64,000 nucleotides of DNA. It comes from Cylindrotheca closterium (lineage: Eukaryota > Bacillariophyta > Bacillariophyceae > Bacillariales > Bacillariaceae). The translations under genes and the position numbers were made by a program. How positions within the stretch are numbered: position 1 is the stretch's first letter; the number at the start of each line of letters is the position of its first letter. The notes beneath the pieces are model-generated. The model searched no databases, was not told where the DNA came from, and worked only from the letters and a program-made list of their open reading frames with translations. Shown here in pieces: positions 39,801 through 51,764 of this stretch. The DNA is taken from positions 1 to 64,000 of the forward strand of contig CAKOGP040001958.1 in the NCBI GenBank assembly GCA_933822405.4, read 5' to 3'.

Positions 39801-42376
39801 ACATTAATCCTCACGTATTCTGTCAATCCGTCACTTCCAACCAGTGCAAGGAAGCCGTTGCTGGAAATCGAGAGGGACGACACTGGATACTTTCCGTCCC
39901 ACATATACTCAGTCGGAAGCTCGATGCTCTCTGAACAATCGTCGCAGTTTGATACACTTGTGAGCGGGATTGCATCTTCTATCGATGCCAAGGGCACAAA
40001 AACGCCAAATGTTGGATTGGTTGGAGCCATAGTTGTTGGGAAAGGTGTATTGCCGGGAATCTCAGTAGACGACGGTGTCGGATACATTGTCAATGCGTCG
40101 ATGTCATCGTCGTCGCTGTCCTCGAACTCGAAGCATTGGTTGGTTGGATATCGATCTGCAACCGGAAGATCGTCAGCGGAGAATGGATCGCCGTCTGGGT
40201 ACTGGGCGGAAGTGCCCTGAGTAATATTCAGAAATGAGGCAACGAGGAAGCCTCCATGAATATTCCCTTCTCCATAACATATTTCGATCTTTCCTTCTGA
40301 TAATATAGCCTGTGCACTGACTTGGAATTCTTTTTCAGTGGCAAACTCGGCGGAAAGTTGTAAATTCTCCCAAGATACCGTCAATTTTGGCAACCTTGCG
40401 CTTGGAGCTTGCCGAGTTGTACTAATGTCATCGTTCTCTATTTCTGGTAAAACGAAAATTTCCCCATGAACAGATGTATCAACATTCATTCCGAGTGAGT
40501 ACCCAAGGGTTTCAATGATTCCGCATGGAGCAGATAAATCGCATTCCAGTATTATGTTTCCGTTGCTCGATATTGACATGAGCCTTACAAATTCTGAGTC
40601 ACTCCAGCGAAAGTCAAAGGCAGCAGGAACAGCAAAAGATTCGGTGCAAACCTCACTGCATTCAGAAATGAGCTCTAGTCGAACTGCTCTGGGATCATTG
40701 GCTATAGACCGAAAGCCTGTTTCTGAATTTGGCGCCATTGTTGGAGTCACTGTCGGTGCTTTAGTCGGCGGGATTTCGGCAGTAGGAGAATTGGTTGGAC
40801 TAGATCCAATGCCTCGATCGTTCGTAGTCATGGGACTGTCATCGTCATTTCGATTGGACAGGATACCAATCGTAATGCCTTGCGCCACAATGATAAGGAA
40901 GAAGCATACCGAAAGGCCGATCACGGTCCCTCTCCACGAAGAAAAATCACTGTCCGGAGAAGGAGCAGATCGACTTTTGTTTCCAGTGTGCACAAGCGAA
41001 GATTCATTGTTGATAGCCTGCTCTTGCCGGGATGCATCTCTGCCTCCTTCCATCGTGTTCTTATCACCATCAACGCTTCCATTGTTCGAAGGGCTCTCCA
41101 AATTGTCTTTGCTTTCCTGCAAATCGTTTGCTTGGTTTTCGTGCAGGTATCCATTCTGATCAGTGTCACCAGTGACATCGATAGCGCCGTCGCCTTCTTC
41201 CAAGTCGAGATCCGATGTTGCAAAATTGGATTCGTTGACGACTCCTCCCTTGTCAGATGTGGTATCTATTATATCATCCAATACTATGTGCACCGATGAT
41301 TCTTCCTTCTCGTTTTCTGCTTCAGGCTGCAATGGTTCAGCATTATGAATGATGGGCTCGTCGTGATCATCATGTTCTTCATTATCGCTATCGATCTCTG
41401 CGCCAATTGCTGCTTCTCTATCCTCGGTAGTGGAAGTTATTTCTTCAACCTTGTCGTCCAGTTCTGGTGCTGCTTCTTGAGTTTCGGCACGATCTGATGC
41501 GGATGCTGCTTCGGTGCTCTCCTCAAAGGTCGGCTCTGAAGGATCGTCGACGTTTTCAGGCTGGTCGGCCACAGAGGTGGATTCCGAGTCTCCCTTGTCA
41601 TTTGACGCCTCAGACGATTCTACTTCCTTGTCCATATTGTTGGACTGTATCGCGTCGGCTGTGTCTGCTCCCGTAAATGCTGCCGAAGAGGGTGCTTGGT
41701 TTTCGGTTGATGCCAAGTGGTTTTCCAGAACATTCTCGTCATTCTTGCTAGGCAGTCGTGCATCTTCTTTTTCTGTACAATCCAATGGTTTAGATTCATC
41801 ATAATCTGCTGATTTCGGTTCATTTTCAGGTCCATCGTCTTCCGCAATAGATGAACCATTGTCGGGTTCATTATCCTCGCCGATAGGCTGAATGGCATCA
41901 TCTTTCACTTTGGCCATCACTTCGTCTGTTGTATCATCGGTCCCTTCAAAACTCGCAGTATACAGAATTCCATCATATTCACTCTCAATAGCGGCATCGT
42001 CCATTCCTTTGACGTCGTTAAGGATTCCAGTGTCGCTGCTAACGTTGACATGCCCATCCTCGTCGGTACTTTGCTCAATTTCGTCCACATATGTGTCGGA
42101 CATGGGAAGATGATAGCTATTGGGCTCGTTCTCCTCGTTTTGGGAAACCTCTGTTGCTGGTGCGTCTTCTTTGTCCACGCTGGCCGGGGATGGTATCAGC
42201 GTTTCTTCCGAAGAAGGAGGAGTGATAGGCTCATTGGCGGCTGTGTCAGTATCCCCAACATCACCATCATCATCATCATCCCCATCATCATCGGAAACGC
42301 TATCACTTGGCTTAGATCCAATATCTGCCAAGGCGTCAGTGACATCAGGTTCCAGGTTTTCTGTCATATTGGGCAT
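36853..42376 (-). CDS. Large type II membrane protein with nidogen-like domains and beta-helix modules
   Basis: Exons 42376-39457 and 39368-36853 join across an 88-bp intron (GTAAGA donor, AAAG acceptor, phase 1), giving 1811 residues. The downstream frame has no ATG near its start, only TTG, which supports the join. Residues 1-480 are very acidic (Asp, Glu, Ser) and disordered. A single membrane helix (TVIGLSVCFFLIIVAQGITIGIL) lies at about 483-505 with no signal peptide, so the rest faces outside. Three related domains follow (about 550-725, 765-965, 975-1185), each with [SI]SSNG or TSNG, a VSWEN strand and an IxICxG strand, like nidogen-type NIDO domains. PT-rich linkers separate them. Two homologous Cys-containing right-handed beta-helix modules (about 1210-1510 and 1520-1811, GGNL...APGxHxI repeats) end the protein. 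Probably a cell-surface adhesion or wall-binding protein. Confidence 0.75.
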
Positions 42377-42829
42377 ATTGCTATTGTGATGTGCCCTCTC
42401 CCTTGGACTGTTTGATAGTTGCTGTTGCGTATTGCTGGTGGTTGGAACGCTCTTGCATTGACTTTAATAGATCTTCCTCAACAATTTTGTGATTTTGGCG
42501 GACAAAAAAATGGCGGACCTCGCGCAGAGAAAACCCCGCGCTCTCGATTCCCAAGAGGTTCAACCGACAAAACTTAGAAACACAAGGGTAATTCAAAATG
42601 AGAGTATGTGGGTAATTTCAAAAATACAGCAGAGTATGTGACTTAATCAATCCTTATTTTGAATCCAGACAGGATGTAATGCATTATCCTTATTAGGCGA
42701 CATGCCTCGTAAAGCAACTTGATCACAATTATCATCCAACCGCCGCTAGCTATCATCGAAAGTAAGTATAGTGTGAGGCTTCAGATCCATTGATTTTGCC
42801 GTATAACCAAAATCTCTGTTATCGTAGAC
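42377..42829. other. Non-coding spacer
   Basis: Upstream of the surface-protein gene and downstream of the HAD-ankyrin gene. The word GAGTATGTG is repeated at about 42601 and 42632. No gene seen. Confidence 0.4.
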
Positions 42830-44104
42830 CTAGCTGCTACCATTCTTCGCAGCACATGCCAGGATCATATCGCGTATCGTTTCATTCTTGGTGTCTTGAG
42901 CTGGCGTTCTCCCTTTCCGGTCCAAACTTCGAGGGTTGGCACCACTTTCCAATAGTATGGTGACAGCGTCTTTCTTTTCCTTGAAGGCGGCAAAGTGCAA
43001 TGGGTACTGTAATTTGTCATTCGGCGTATCCATGTCGGCTCCGGCTTTTATCAGCGCCTTTAGAATATAGCAGTGACCTAAACGAGAGGCTCTCGTAATG
43101 GCTGTTGCTCCCAAGTAGCCTTTGTGGTCCTTTGCAACTACATCGGCAAATGTTGAGAGGATCCATTCCACAACTTCCGACTGGTTGTTTTCCGTTGCCC
43201 ATATCAGAGCCGTATTCTTGGACTCGTCCACAGCATTAATGTCAAATCCATCACTCTTGGCTAGTTCTCGGATGGTATCCATATCTCCGTTCGCGGCAGC
43301 TTTGGTAAGATCAGTCGATGGTTCAGGACGAGGATATTTCTCCAAGGTTCTAGCTGCCGTGCCAAGCGGACTCTCAATATCATAGTTGGTCCACAAGTGG
43401 CGCGCCAAATCTGTCAATTCGGACATTACAAAATCTGCCCCGGATTCACTATGTATCTTCTCTGTATCTAATAGTGCAGTAGCAACTCCTGCATTCTTCC
43501 CAAACACAATATCGTTTTCTACTGAATCCCCGACCATGAAGATTCCATCGTTTGGCAACTCCATCGACCACTGCTTGGCAATGGCTTGCATGGCTTCGGG
43601 TGATGGTTTGGGTGCATAACCTTGTTCATCATCTCGTGTAATCGCAACGTCTAGGTTGACATTAGGTGGTAACACTCGATCGGTCAATACCTTGGCCGAT
43701 TTGCGAGTATTCCGCGTGACCAGTGCCATTGGTATTTGATGATGGGCCAACCAGCAAGTCAGTTCGGCGGCTCCTGGCATGAGCTGAAGGGTCCGTCGAC
43801 CTTCTTCTTCCAACTCATCAATCGCCGCAAACGCAATCTGTTGGTCCTCTTTGGAGCGGCTTGCAATCTCTTCCAAAATGTCCTTGGATTGGTCCACTCC
43901 GCAGCGTCGGTACATTTCTACAAAGTCCAGGTTTGGAATGGTCAGAGTACCGTCCATGTCAAAGACGACTCCTCTTAGTACGGGCAGCCTCTTGTTGGCC
44001 GCACTCGTTGTTATTGAATTTGATGTTGTTACTGTCATGCTAGAAGCAAGTGTGATGCGGTGCGCAAGGGAAACTAAGGATGCCACCAACCAAGTCTTTT
44101 TCAT
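42830..44104 (-). CDS. HAD-family hydrolase fused to ankyrin repeats
   Basis: 424 residues, ATG at 44104. MKKTWLVASLVSLAHRITLASS looks like a signal peptide or transit segment. The haloacid-dehalogenase core has motif I VVFDMDGTLT (nucleophile Asp49, Asp51), motif II LVTRNTRK, a lysine in PKPSPEAM and motif IV MVGDSVENDI. The cap is a short helical type, as in phosphoglycolate- or pyrophosphatase-like phosphatases. From about 265 to 410 are four or five ankyrin repeats (NTALIWATENNQSEVVEWIL, GATAITRASRLGHCYILKALIKAGAD, YPLHFAAFKEKKDAVTILLESGAN). The fusion suggests a phosphatase recruited to a partner protein. Substrate unknown. Confidence 0.8.
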   Translation of the reverse strand: MKKTWLVASLVSLAHRITLASSMTVTTSNSITTSAANKRLPVLRGVVFDMDGTLTIPNLDFVEMYRRCGVDQSKDILEEIASRSKEDQQIAFAAIDELEEEGRRTLQLMPGAAELTCWLAHHQIPMALVTRNTRKSAKVLTDRVLPPNVNLDVAITRDDEQGYAPKPSPEAMQAIAKQWSMELPNDGIFMVGDSVENDIVFGKNAGVATALLDTEKIHSESGADFVMSELTDLARHLWTNYDIESPLGTAARTLEKYPRPEPSTDLTKAAANGDMDTIRELAKSDGFDINAVDESKNTALIWATENNQSEVVEWILSTFADVVAKDHKGYLGATAITRASRLGHCYILKALIKAGADMDTPNDKLQYPLHFAAFKEKKDAVTILLESGANPRSLDRKGRTPAQDTKNETIRDMILACAAKNGSS

Positions 44105-45904
<1,800 letters not shown>

Positions 45905-45960
45905 AATTTAATTTCACAATGAGCTACATTTGTCGAATTCAATCGTCATTCAGGTTGTCT

Positions 45961-46109
45961 CCATCCATCGCCATTCCGGTTGTATAAATTGTCATTACAT
46001 TCTACAAAATGATATTCATTTTACATTAGAGATTTGTAGAACAGAGTTTTCGTTCCGCAATTCCTTGTGAAAAGTGATTATTCAATCTACATTATTGGAT
46101 GTTTTGTAT
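45961..46109. repeat. Intergenic direct repeat, copy 1
   Basis: Begins CCATCCATCGCCATTC and ends ATTATTGGATGTTTTGT. It contains an inverted repeat TTCTACAAA...TTTGTAGAA (46000-46008 and 46033-46041, approximate). The second copy follows directly. Confidence 0.8.
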
Positions 46110-46283
46110 CCATCCATTGGCATTCAGGTTGTTCCAATTGTCATTACATTCTACAAAGTGAGGTTTGTTGTCCATTAGAGACTTGTAGAATAAACTTTTT
46201 CGTTCGACAAGAACCCGAAATCGCTATCGTTTCAATTCATTGTGAAAAGTGATTATTCAATATACATTATTGGATGTTTTGTT
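46110..46283. repeat. Intergenic direct repeat, copy 2
   Basis: A diverged, ~25-bp longer tandem copy of 45961-46109. Both ends and the TTCTACAA...TTGTAGAA stem are kept, while the loop and the middle have changed. It reaches the stop codon of the minus-strand plastid gene, so it is 3' UTR for that gene and probably for TrpRS. Confidence 0.8.
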
Positions 46284-47214
46284 TAATATCCACCGACGGG
46301 ATCTAGCAAGATTCCTGCAGCGACAGCGGCAATTGCGAAAACAGAGATACCAACAGCGGCGATGACAGCACCTCTTTGCTCTTCTTCCGTTTGAACATCA
46401 ACCAAGGCCTGGCAGATATCGTTTGTGGCTCCGCTGTTTTCACATTCAGTGACGCGGTATACCCAACCTCCAGGAGTCGTAGTGCTATCCAAATATCTGT
46501 AAGATCCACCTTGTGGTCCCTTGGATGCCAAAGGTCCCCAGTCCTCCCATGATGCAAGAACCTCAAACTCCTCCGTACGGGCGGCACGACGCTTGATAAT
46601 GAATCCCTTAGTGGCTGCTTCGGAGCTGGTAGTCCATTCCAATTCAACGTCACCATTGATAACCTTAGTTTGAAGACCTCCACCGCTCAATTCTTGAGCT
46701 TGACTGTCCATGATCAAAGCACCAGAGGCAGATGCTTCTTCCAATTGACGTTTGCGTCTAGCTTCGGCCTTAGACTTCATGACTTTTCTAATTTCGTCTT
46801 CCTCATCGGCAGACATGTTCATCCATGGGGCATATTCAACACCTCCGGCAGTCTTAAACTTGGAAGCCTTCTTCAGCTTGCGGATTTCTTCTTGTGCCAG
46901 CTCCTCAACTTCATCTTCAAAGCTTGATTCTCCAGCAGTGGGAGCAGGAGCTTCGGCAGCAGCAGGAGCTTCGGCAGGAGCTTCAGCGACTTGTTCGGTG
47001 TCTTCGCTGTCAGCAAAGAATGGCTTGTTCATGGCAAGAGGGCCTATAAAGGATGAAAATGGATTAGTAAATCATAGTCTAATCATCAAGCTGGTCGTTG
47101 GTGACGGGAAGAACTATACGTACCGGTAACCACAGCTCTTGGTGCAAAGGGGACGAAAGCATTGGATGTTTCAACGACACCGGCGACGACTAGAAGGAGA
47201 GCAGAGAACTTCAT
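46283..47214 (-). CDS. Plastid membrane protein with Ala/Pro-rich and FN3-like region
   Basis: Exons 47214-47124 and 47043-46283 join across an 80-bp intron (GTACGT...TTATAG, phase 1), giving 283 residues. MKFSALLLVVAGVVETSNAFVPFAPR is a textbook bipartite plastid presequence (NAF-VPF). After an Ala/Pro/Glu-rich stretch (EAPAEAPAAAEAPAP) comes a charged helix containing GGVEYAPWMNMSADEEDEIRKVMKSKAEARRKR. Next, about 140-245, strands with DVELEWTTSSEAATKGFIIKRR and YRYLDSTTTPGGWVYRVTE resemble a fibronectin-III-type fold. A C-terminal membrane helix (AVIAAVGISVFAIAAVAAGILL) ends in DPVGGY. I infer a thylakoid or envelope protein with a soluble domain. Function unknown. Confidence 0.8.
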
Positions 47215-47521
47215 TTTGTTTGGACTTTTGTGTGTTGTGATAGCAGCAAAGGTGTGGAGAAGAGGTTATAGAAAACGTTCAAGTCTTATTTTGCAATACG
47301 GTAGACTGTGTCAGACGACACATCAGGGCAGGTGACGTGTGTGAACTGAAACCGATTGACTGACATGACTCCACTACCACTGAGTTGAGAGTGATCGATG
47401 AGAGACACCTAGTGACTCGACTCATTTGAACACCAATATACGACTGAAATTCAAAAAACAACTTCTGGGTGGGTTCGTACACTTGAAAACTGATACTATT
47501 GTACATCACAATTACAGTACT
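47215..47521. other. Non-coding spacer
   Basis: Upstream of the plastid membrane-protein gene and 3' flank of the calpain gene. No element recognised. Confidence 0.35.
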
Positions 47522-49161
47522 CTAACATATCCAACAACACTTCTCATTGGTATCCAACGTTGTGTCTGTGCTTTCATGTGAAAAGTACATATTACGAAAT
47601 CCTTGACAAAGACACCAGAACTTGGAACATCCGCAGCAGAACCCTACAAAGATACCACAGCATCCACTGTCTTCTCTGACATCCAACGAGGCGTCTTTGG
47701 CAGTGTCCCGATCGCAAATGTTCAATCTTGTGTATATCTTCTTGAAATCCTTGAAATCCATCCAAAAGGCTCCGTCATCGTCGTTGACGAAATTGCATTG
47801 TTTGGCGATACTGGGGTATCTTGTCCACATGTTGCTCTTGTCACTCCACTTTCCCTTCCATTCAAAGGATCCCCAAGGGTTTCGAATCTTTAGCAATTTA
47901 AAGGACTCTCCATTCGGCTTTGGTAGACCTCCTGGAAGTGTCTCTGAGAGCTCCATGGCAGAAATGACCGAATAGGCGTGACCGGCCACCAGTCCTTCCT
48001 TTTCTAACATTTGCTCCCCCGCAGGTCCATCATTTTCACGGTACTCCACCTTTCCAATACTAGCACTGATCAGTGCCTTTTGTTTGTCATACTTCTTGAG
48101 TAGAGTCCATACTTCATCGTTGCTGTACTGTTCCTTGGTCGTCTTGAAGCCACAGTCACGCTTGTCTTTTGCGTTTTGCCGTGCCACCATGTCTTCTCGC
48201 GTCCAACTCTTGCCCGTTTTCTTGTTGATGGACAATTGAAAGACATTGTCTCCCGTCATGGACAACCATCCCCAAAGAACAAAGCCACCTGAAAAGGAGA
48301 GAAAATGAAAATGAAAGTAGTAAAGAACAATGATATCAAAATGAGAGAACGGCAAGAAGAACCATGCAGTGCCTATTCCTTTCGGTCACAAGTCACATCT
48401 ATTACCTTCAATCGCCGCATAGCTGCCACTGTGCTTCGCATACGCTTTTTCCAATAAAATAGCCCAAAGTTCATTTCCATTTGGCTTCATGAAGCGTGGT
48501 CGGTTGCTTCCCTTTTCACAAGGAATCCGATCATCGACGGTCACAGTCACCCATTTCTTGAGCTGCGGATCGTAGATACGGATCTCGTATTTACCACGTG
48601 GGTTGTATTCCTTCGTGAGAAACATGTGCCGAATCATGTCCGGAAATTCCGAAGCACACGCAAAGGCAGCCACCAACCAGCAATCTCCGACGGCGCCTTG
48701 GCACAAATCGGATGGTTCAATCTCGCCTTCAAAGAGTTGGGGACGTTTGCCTTTGAATTGGTACAAATCTTGTGCCCGAACCCAGTCTGTATTCTTTTGC
48801 ATACTTTTCCCACTTTGACTTGGAAAGCTGCCCAAGGCATCCGCTCCATAAAAGGAGTCATCTTCATAGGGCCAGCCAAAACAGCAACATAGATACCTCC
48901 AGCAAAATCCCACCATTAGTCTTTGCATCAAAATTGATCCACAAGGAAAGACAAAGGTGTGAATGGACCGCCAGACAAGGCCAAAAGTTCCGAAGATGGG
49001 GCAGCACAAGGCTGTAGAGTTGACAGAAAGACACGATATGTGAGAAATGAGAACACCAGCTGCTGAAGCCGCCAGCCAAAAGACACTCGTTTTGTCCAGT
49101 TCAGCGTACCATTCCAGAAGAGGCCAGCTCTACCATGATACAATTGCTTTACTGTCGGCAT
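47522..49161 (-). CDS. Calpain-family cysteine protease with cysteine-rich termini
   Basis: Three exons, 49161-49110, 49011-48406 and 48288-47522 (introns of 98 and 117 bp, phase 1 each), give 474 residues. The calpain CysPc domain shows QGAVGDCWLVAA with catalytic Cys128, GHAYSV with the His, and RNPWGSFEWKGKWSD with the Asn; the second splice restores AAIEGGFVLWGW, matching the EGG of calpains. Calpains cleave substrates at few sites, often in response to calcium. No EF-hand or C2 domain is present. The N-terminus has cysteine clusters (CCPIF, FCWRYLCCCF) and the C-terminus has GCCGIFVGFCCGCSKFWCLC and ends CCWIC. These favour S-acylation, with the last four residues also CaaX-like, so membrane attachment is likely. 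The first 52-base exon is inferred from phase and splice sites. Confidence 0.85.
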
Positions 49162-49448
49162 GTTGTCGTCGTTGGTGTTGCTCTTGTCGCCGACAATATG
49201 AATGAATGCAGTTGATGCTGGGTCAAGGATAATAGGTTCGGCGAAAATGGAAGCGAGGTGTGATTCAAAATTATTCACTTGATCTGTCGCTGGTCCAACC
49301 AGTCATGCAAGTCTTCGCCCGTCTGTTAGTGACTGCGATATTGCTTTGATTCCATCGACCACTCCCATCATCTCCGAACCCATCATTCGTTCTCCATCAA
49401 AGATTTTAAGCTTCTCCTTTCATCGCTCTCAGAGAATTTACCATCAAC

Positions 49449-51644
49449 ATGAATCAGTACAATCCCCATTCATGTCGGAGACCGCAAAGAGCCGTCTTCA
49501 TTTTCTCTCTTTGCTATTGCACTCTGATAGCGTCAATAGTGCACCATGTCCAGGCCTTTGCTCCGCATCAGTACAGCAGCAGCAGTGTTCAAACGAGAAC
49601 CATGATTGGTGGTCGTAATAGTATGAAACCAGAACTGATGCCAATCTCTCCTCTTTTATCGACAGCTGCAAAAGGTGAAACTACCACCACTTCGCCCACC
49701 GGTAAAAGCAAGAAGAAACGAAAGCCACGATCCAAGAATAACAAACGACGACAATCGAAGATGCCAGACTTGGTGGAGACTTGGAGAGTCTATGGACTCA
49801 AAGTCCACCCCGACGATTTGACCCAAGATGATGACGAAAACAAGAGTGTTTTCGATCAAAAGCGAGATGCTGCAGATGGAGAACCCAAGGCACCCATTCC
49901 CAAGGCCCTTGAAGACATTCTACTGAAAAAGTTAAAAGTGTCCGAACTCCCACCGAATACCAACCTCGTACGACGATCCCTGGACGCCCGCAAAAAGTTG
50001 GAACATCCCACCTTTCAATATGTTGTCGACGTGCCACTGACACGACAAGATTCGTACAAGTTGGGATGGAAGAACCGACCTGGCCGTACCGAAATTTTGG
50101 AAATCCAAGCTAAGAATGAGACCGCGAGCACAAGTGACGAATCGTCGTCAGCATCCAATGAGAAGAAGCAAGTCATTGTCGTAGGCACAGGTCCTTGTGG
50201 ACTCTTTTGTGCCCTCCAACTGGCATTGGAAGGAGTTAAGCCTATTTTGATCGATCGTGGAGAGCCGGTGGAACGACGAGGACGAGACATTGGTGCCCTC
50301 ATCCATCGACGAAACATGAATCCTGAAAGCAACTTTGCCTTTGGAGAAGGAGGTGCAGGCACCTGGAGTGATGGCAAACTGACCACAAGGACTGGTCGAA
50401 ACTCGGAAAGTGTGCGATGGATTTTGGAGAAGCTGGTGGAATATGGAGCGCCGTCCAACATTCTGTGGGAGGGAGCTCCCCATTTGGGAACCGATAATCT
50501 TGTCAAGTTGCTGAGAAAGATGCGAGAGCATTTGAAGGAACTGGGCGGAGAAATTCACTTCGGTACACGCATGTCCAATCTGATTCTCGAGGATGGTGTG
50601 GTCAAAGGAGTACAAGTCGAAGACGAACAAGGATCCAGAACCATCTTTGCAGATGCCACTGTCTTGGCCACGGGTCACTCTGCGCGCGATGTGTACGAAT
50701 CGCTGAACTCATGCGGTGTGCAACTCGAAGCAAAGGGATTTGCTGTCGGCTTTCGCATTGAACATCCACAAAAGTTTATCAACAAGATTCAGTATGGCAA
50801 CGAGTGGGGCCTTGCTGTGAAGACGGGCAAGTCCACAACTGACGAAGTCAACCTGGAACATTTTGGAGGAACGCCCTCCGAACACGAAGGCAAGCTACCG
50901 GTTCCCAGTTACCGTTTGGCAACTGATAAGGCTGAAGATGGGACTGGCAACTACCGCGGGGTCTACAGTTTCTGCATGTGTCCGGGAGGACAAATTGTCC
51001 CGGCCTCCACCAATTCCAGCGAAGTTTGTGTCAATGGCATGAGTTTCAGTCGACGGGATTCCTTGTGGGCCAATAGTGCTTTGGTGGTGACAGTTGCTCC
51101 AGATGATCCCGTTTTGGAACCATACCGAGAGCAATACGGTGTCTTGGCAGGACTGGAATTTCAACGAGACATGGAACGTCGGGCAGCAATCTTGGGAGGG
51201 GGAAACTTGACGGTCCCTGTCCAACGAGTGACAGACTTTTGCGAGGGACAAGTGTCCGAAACCATCCCTTCCTCTTCCTATCGATTGGGAGTCCAATCGG
51301 CACCATGCCACGAACTTTATCCCGAGCCCATTACCAGAGCACTGACCAATGCATTGACCAATCAATTCTCCGACAGCATGCCGGGTTACTTCCATCCAGA
51401 CGGATTGTTGCATGCAGTGGAAACTAGAACATCCAGTCCCATGAGAATATCTCGAGATGCAGAAACCTTACAAGCAATCGGGTGTGACGGACTCTTTCCT
51501 GCTGGAGAAGGGGCTGGATTCGCTGGTGGCATTGTTTCTGCGGCGGTTGATGGGGTGAATGTAGCCGGAGCGGTCATGGACAAGCTTGAAGGTACATCTT
51601 CCAGAACGGGACAACGATCAAAGTCAGTGGGCTTTTCCTACTAG
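49449..51644 (+). CDS. Plastid FAD-dependent oxidoreductase (COG2509-type)
   Basis: 731 residues, ATG at 49449. The presequence has a hydrophobic core ending HHVQAFAPH, an exact ASAFAP-type plastid cleavage site. A basic stretch (KSKKKRKPRSKNNKRRQSK) follows. The dinucleotide-binding motif VIVVGTGPCGLFCALQLA is at about 239-256, then LIDRGEPVERRGRDI and NFAFGEGGAGTWSDGKLTTR, characteristic of the uncharacterised FAD-dependent dehydrogenases of COG2509. A second glycine motif, VLATGHSARDVYE, and the C-terminal FPAGEGAGFAGGIVSAAVDG complete the FAD site. From memory, a plant relative is a pigment-defective locus product, hinting at a role in plastid development; this is not shown by the sequence. 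Substrate unknown. Confidence 0.85.
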   Translation: MNQYNPHSCRRPQRAVFIFSLCYCTLIASIVHHVQAFAPHQYSSSSVQTRTMIGGRNSMKPELMPISPLLSTAAKGETTTTSPTGKSKKKRKPRSKNNKRRQSKMPDLVETWRVYGLKVHPDDLTQDDDENKSVFDQKRDAADGEPKAPIPKALEDILLKKLKVSELPPNTNLVRRSLDARKKLEHPTFQYVVDVPLTRQDSYKLGWKNRPGRTEILEIQAKNETASTSDESSSASNEKKQVIVVGTGPCGLFCALQLALEGVKPILIDRGEPVERRGRDIGALIHRRNMNPESNFAFGEGGAGTWSDGKLTTRTGRNSESVRWILEKLVEYGAPSNILWEGAPHLGTDNLVKLLRKMREHLKELGGEIHFGTRMSNLILEDGVVKGVQVEDEQGSRTIFADATVLATGHSARDVYESLNSCGVQLEAKGFAVGFRIEHPQKFINKIQYGNEWGLAVKTGKSTTDEVNLEHFGGTPSEHEGKLPVPSYRLATDKAEDGTGNYRGVYSFCMCPGGQIVPASTNSSEVCVNGMSFSRRDSLWANSALVVTVAPDDPVLEPYREQYGVLAGLEFQRDMERRAAILGGGNLTVPVQRVTDFCEGQVSETIPSSSYRLGVQSAPCHELYPEPITRALTNALTNQFSDSMPGYFHPDGLLHAVETRTSSPMRISRDAETLQAIGCDGLFPAGEGAGFAGGIVSAAVDGVNVAGAVMDKLEGTSSRTGQRSKSVGFSY

Positions 51645-51764
51645 AAACAGCAATATAGCATGCACCATTTCTCAAATAGAACAATACAACTATATTCTTA
51701 GCGTCTATTCTTCTTTTTGTATTTTACATCTTCAAATTACTATTGCACATGACTCGGCTTTCAT

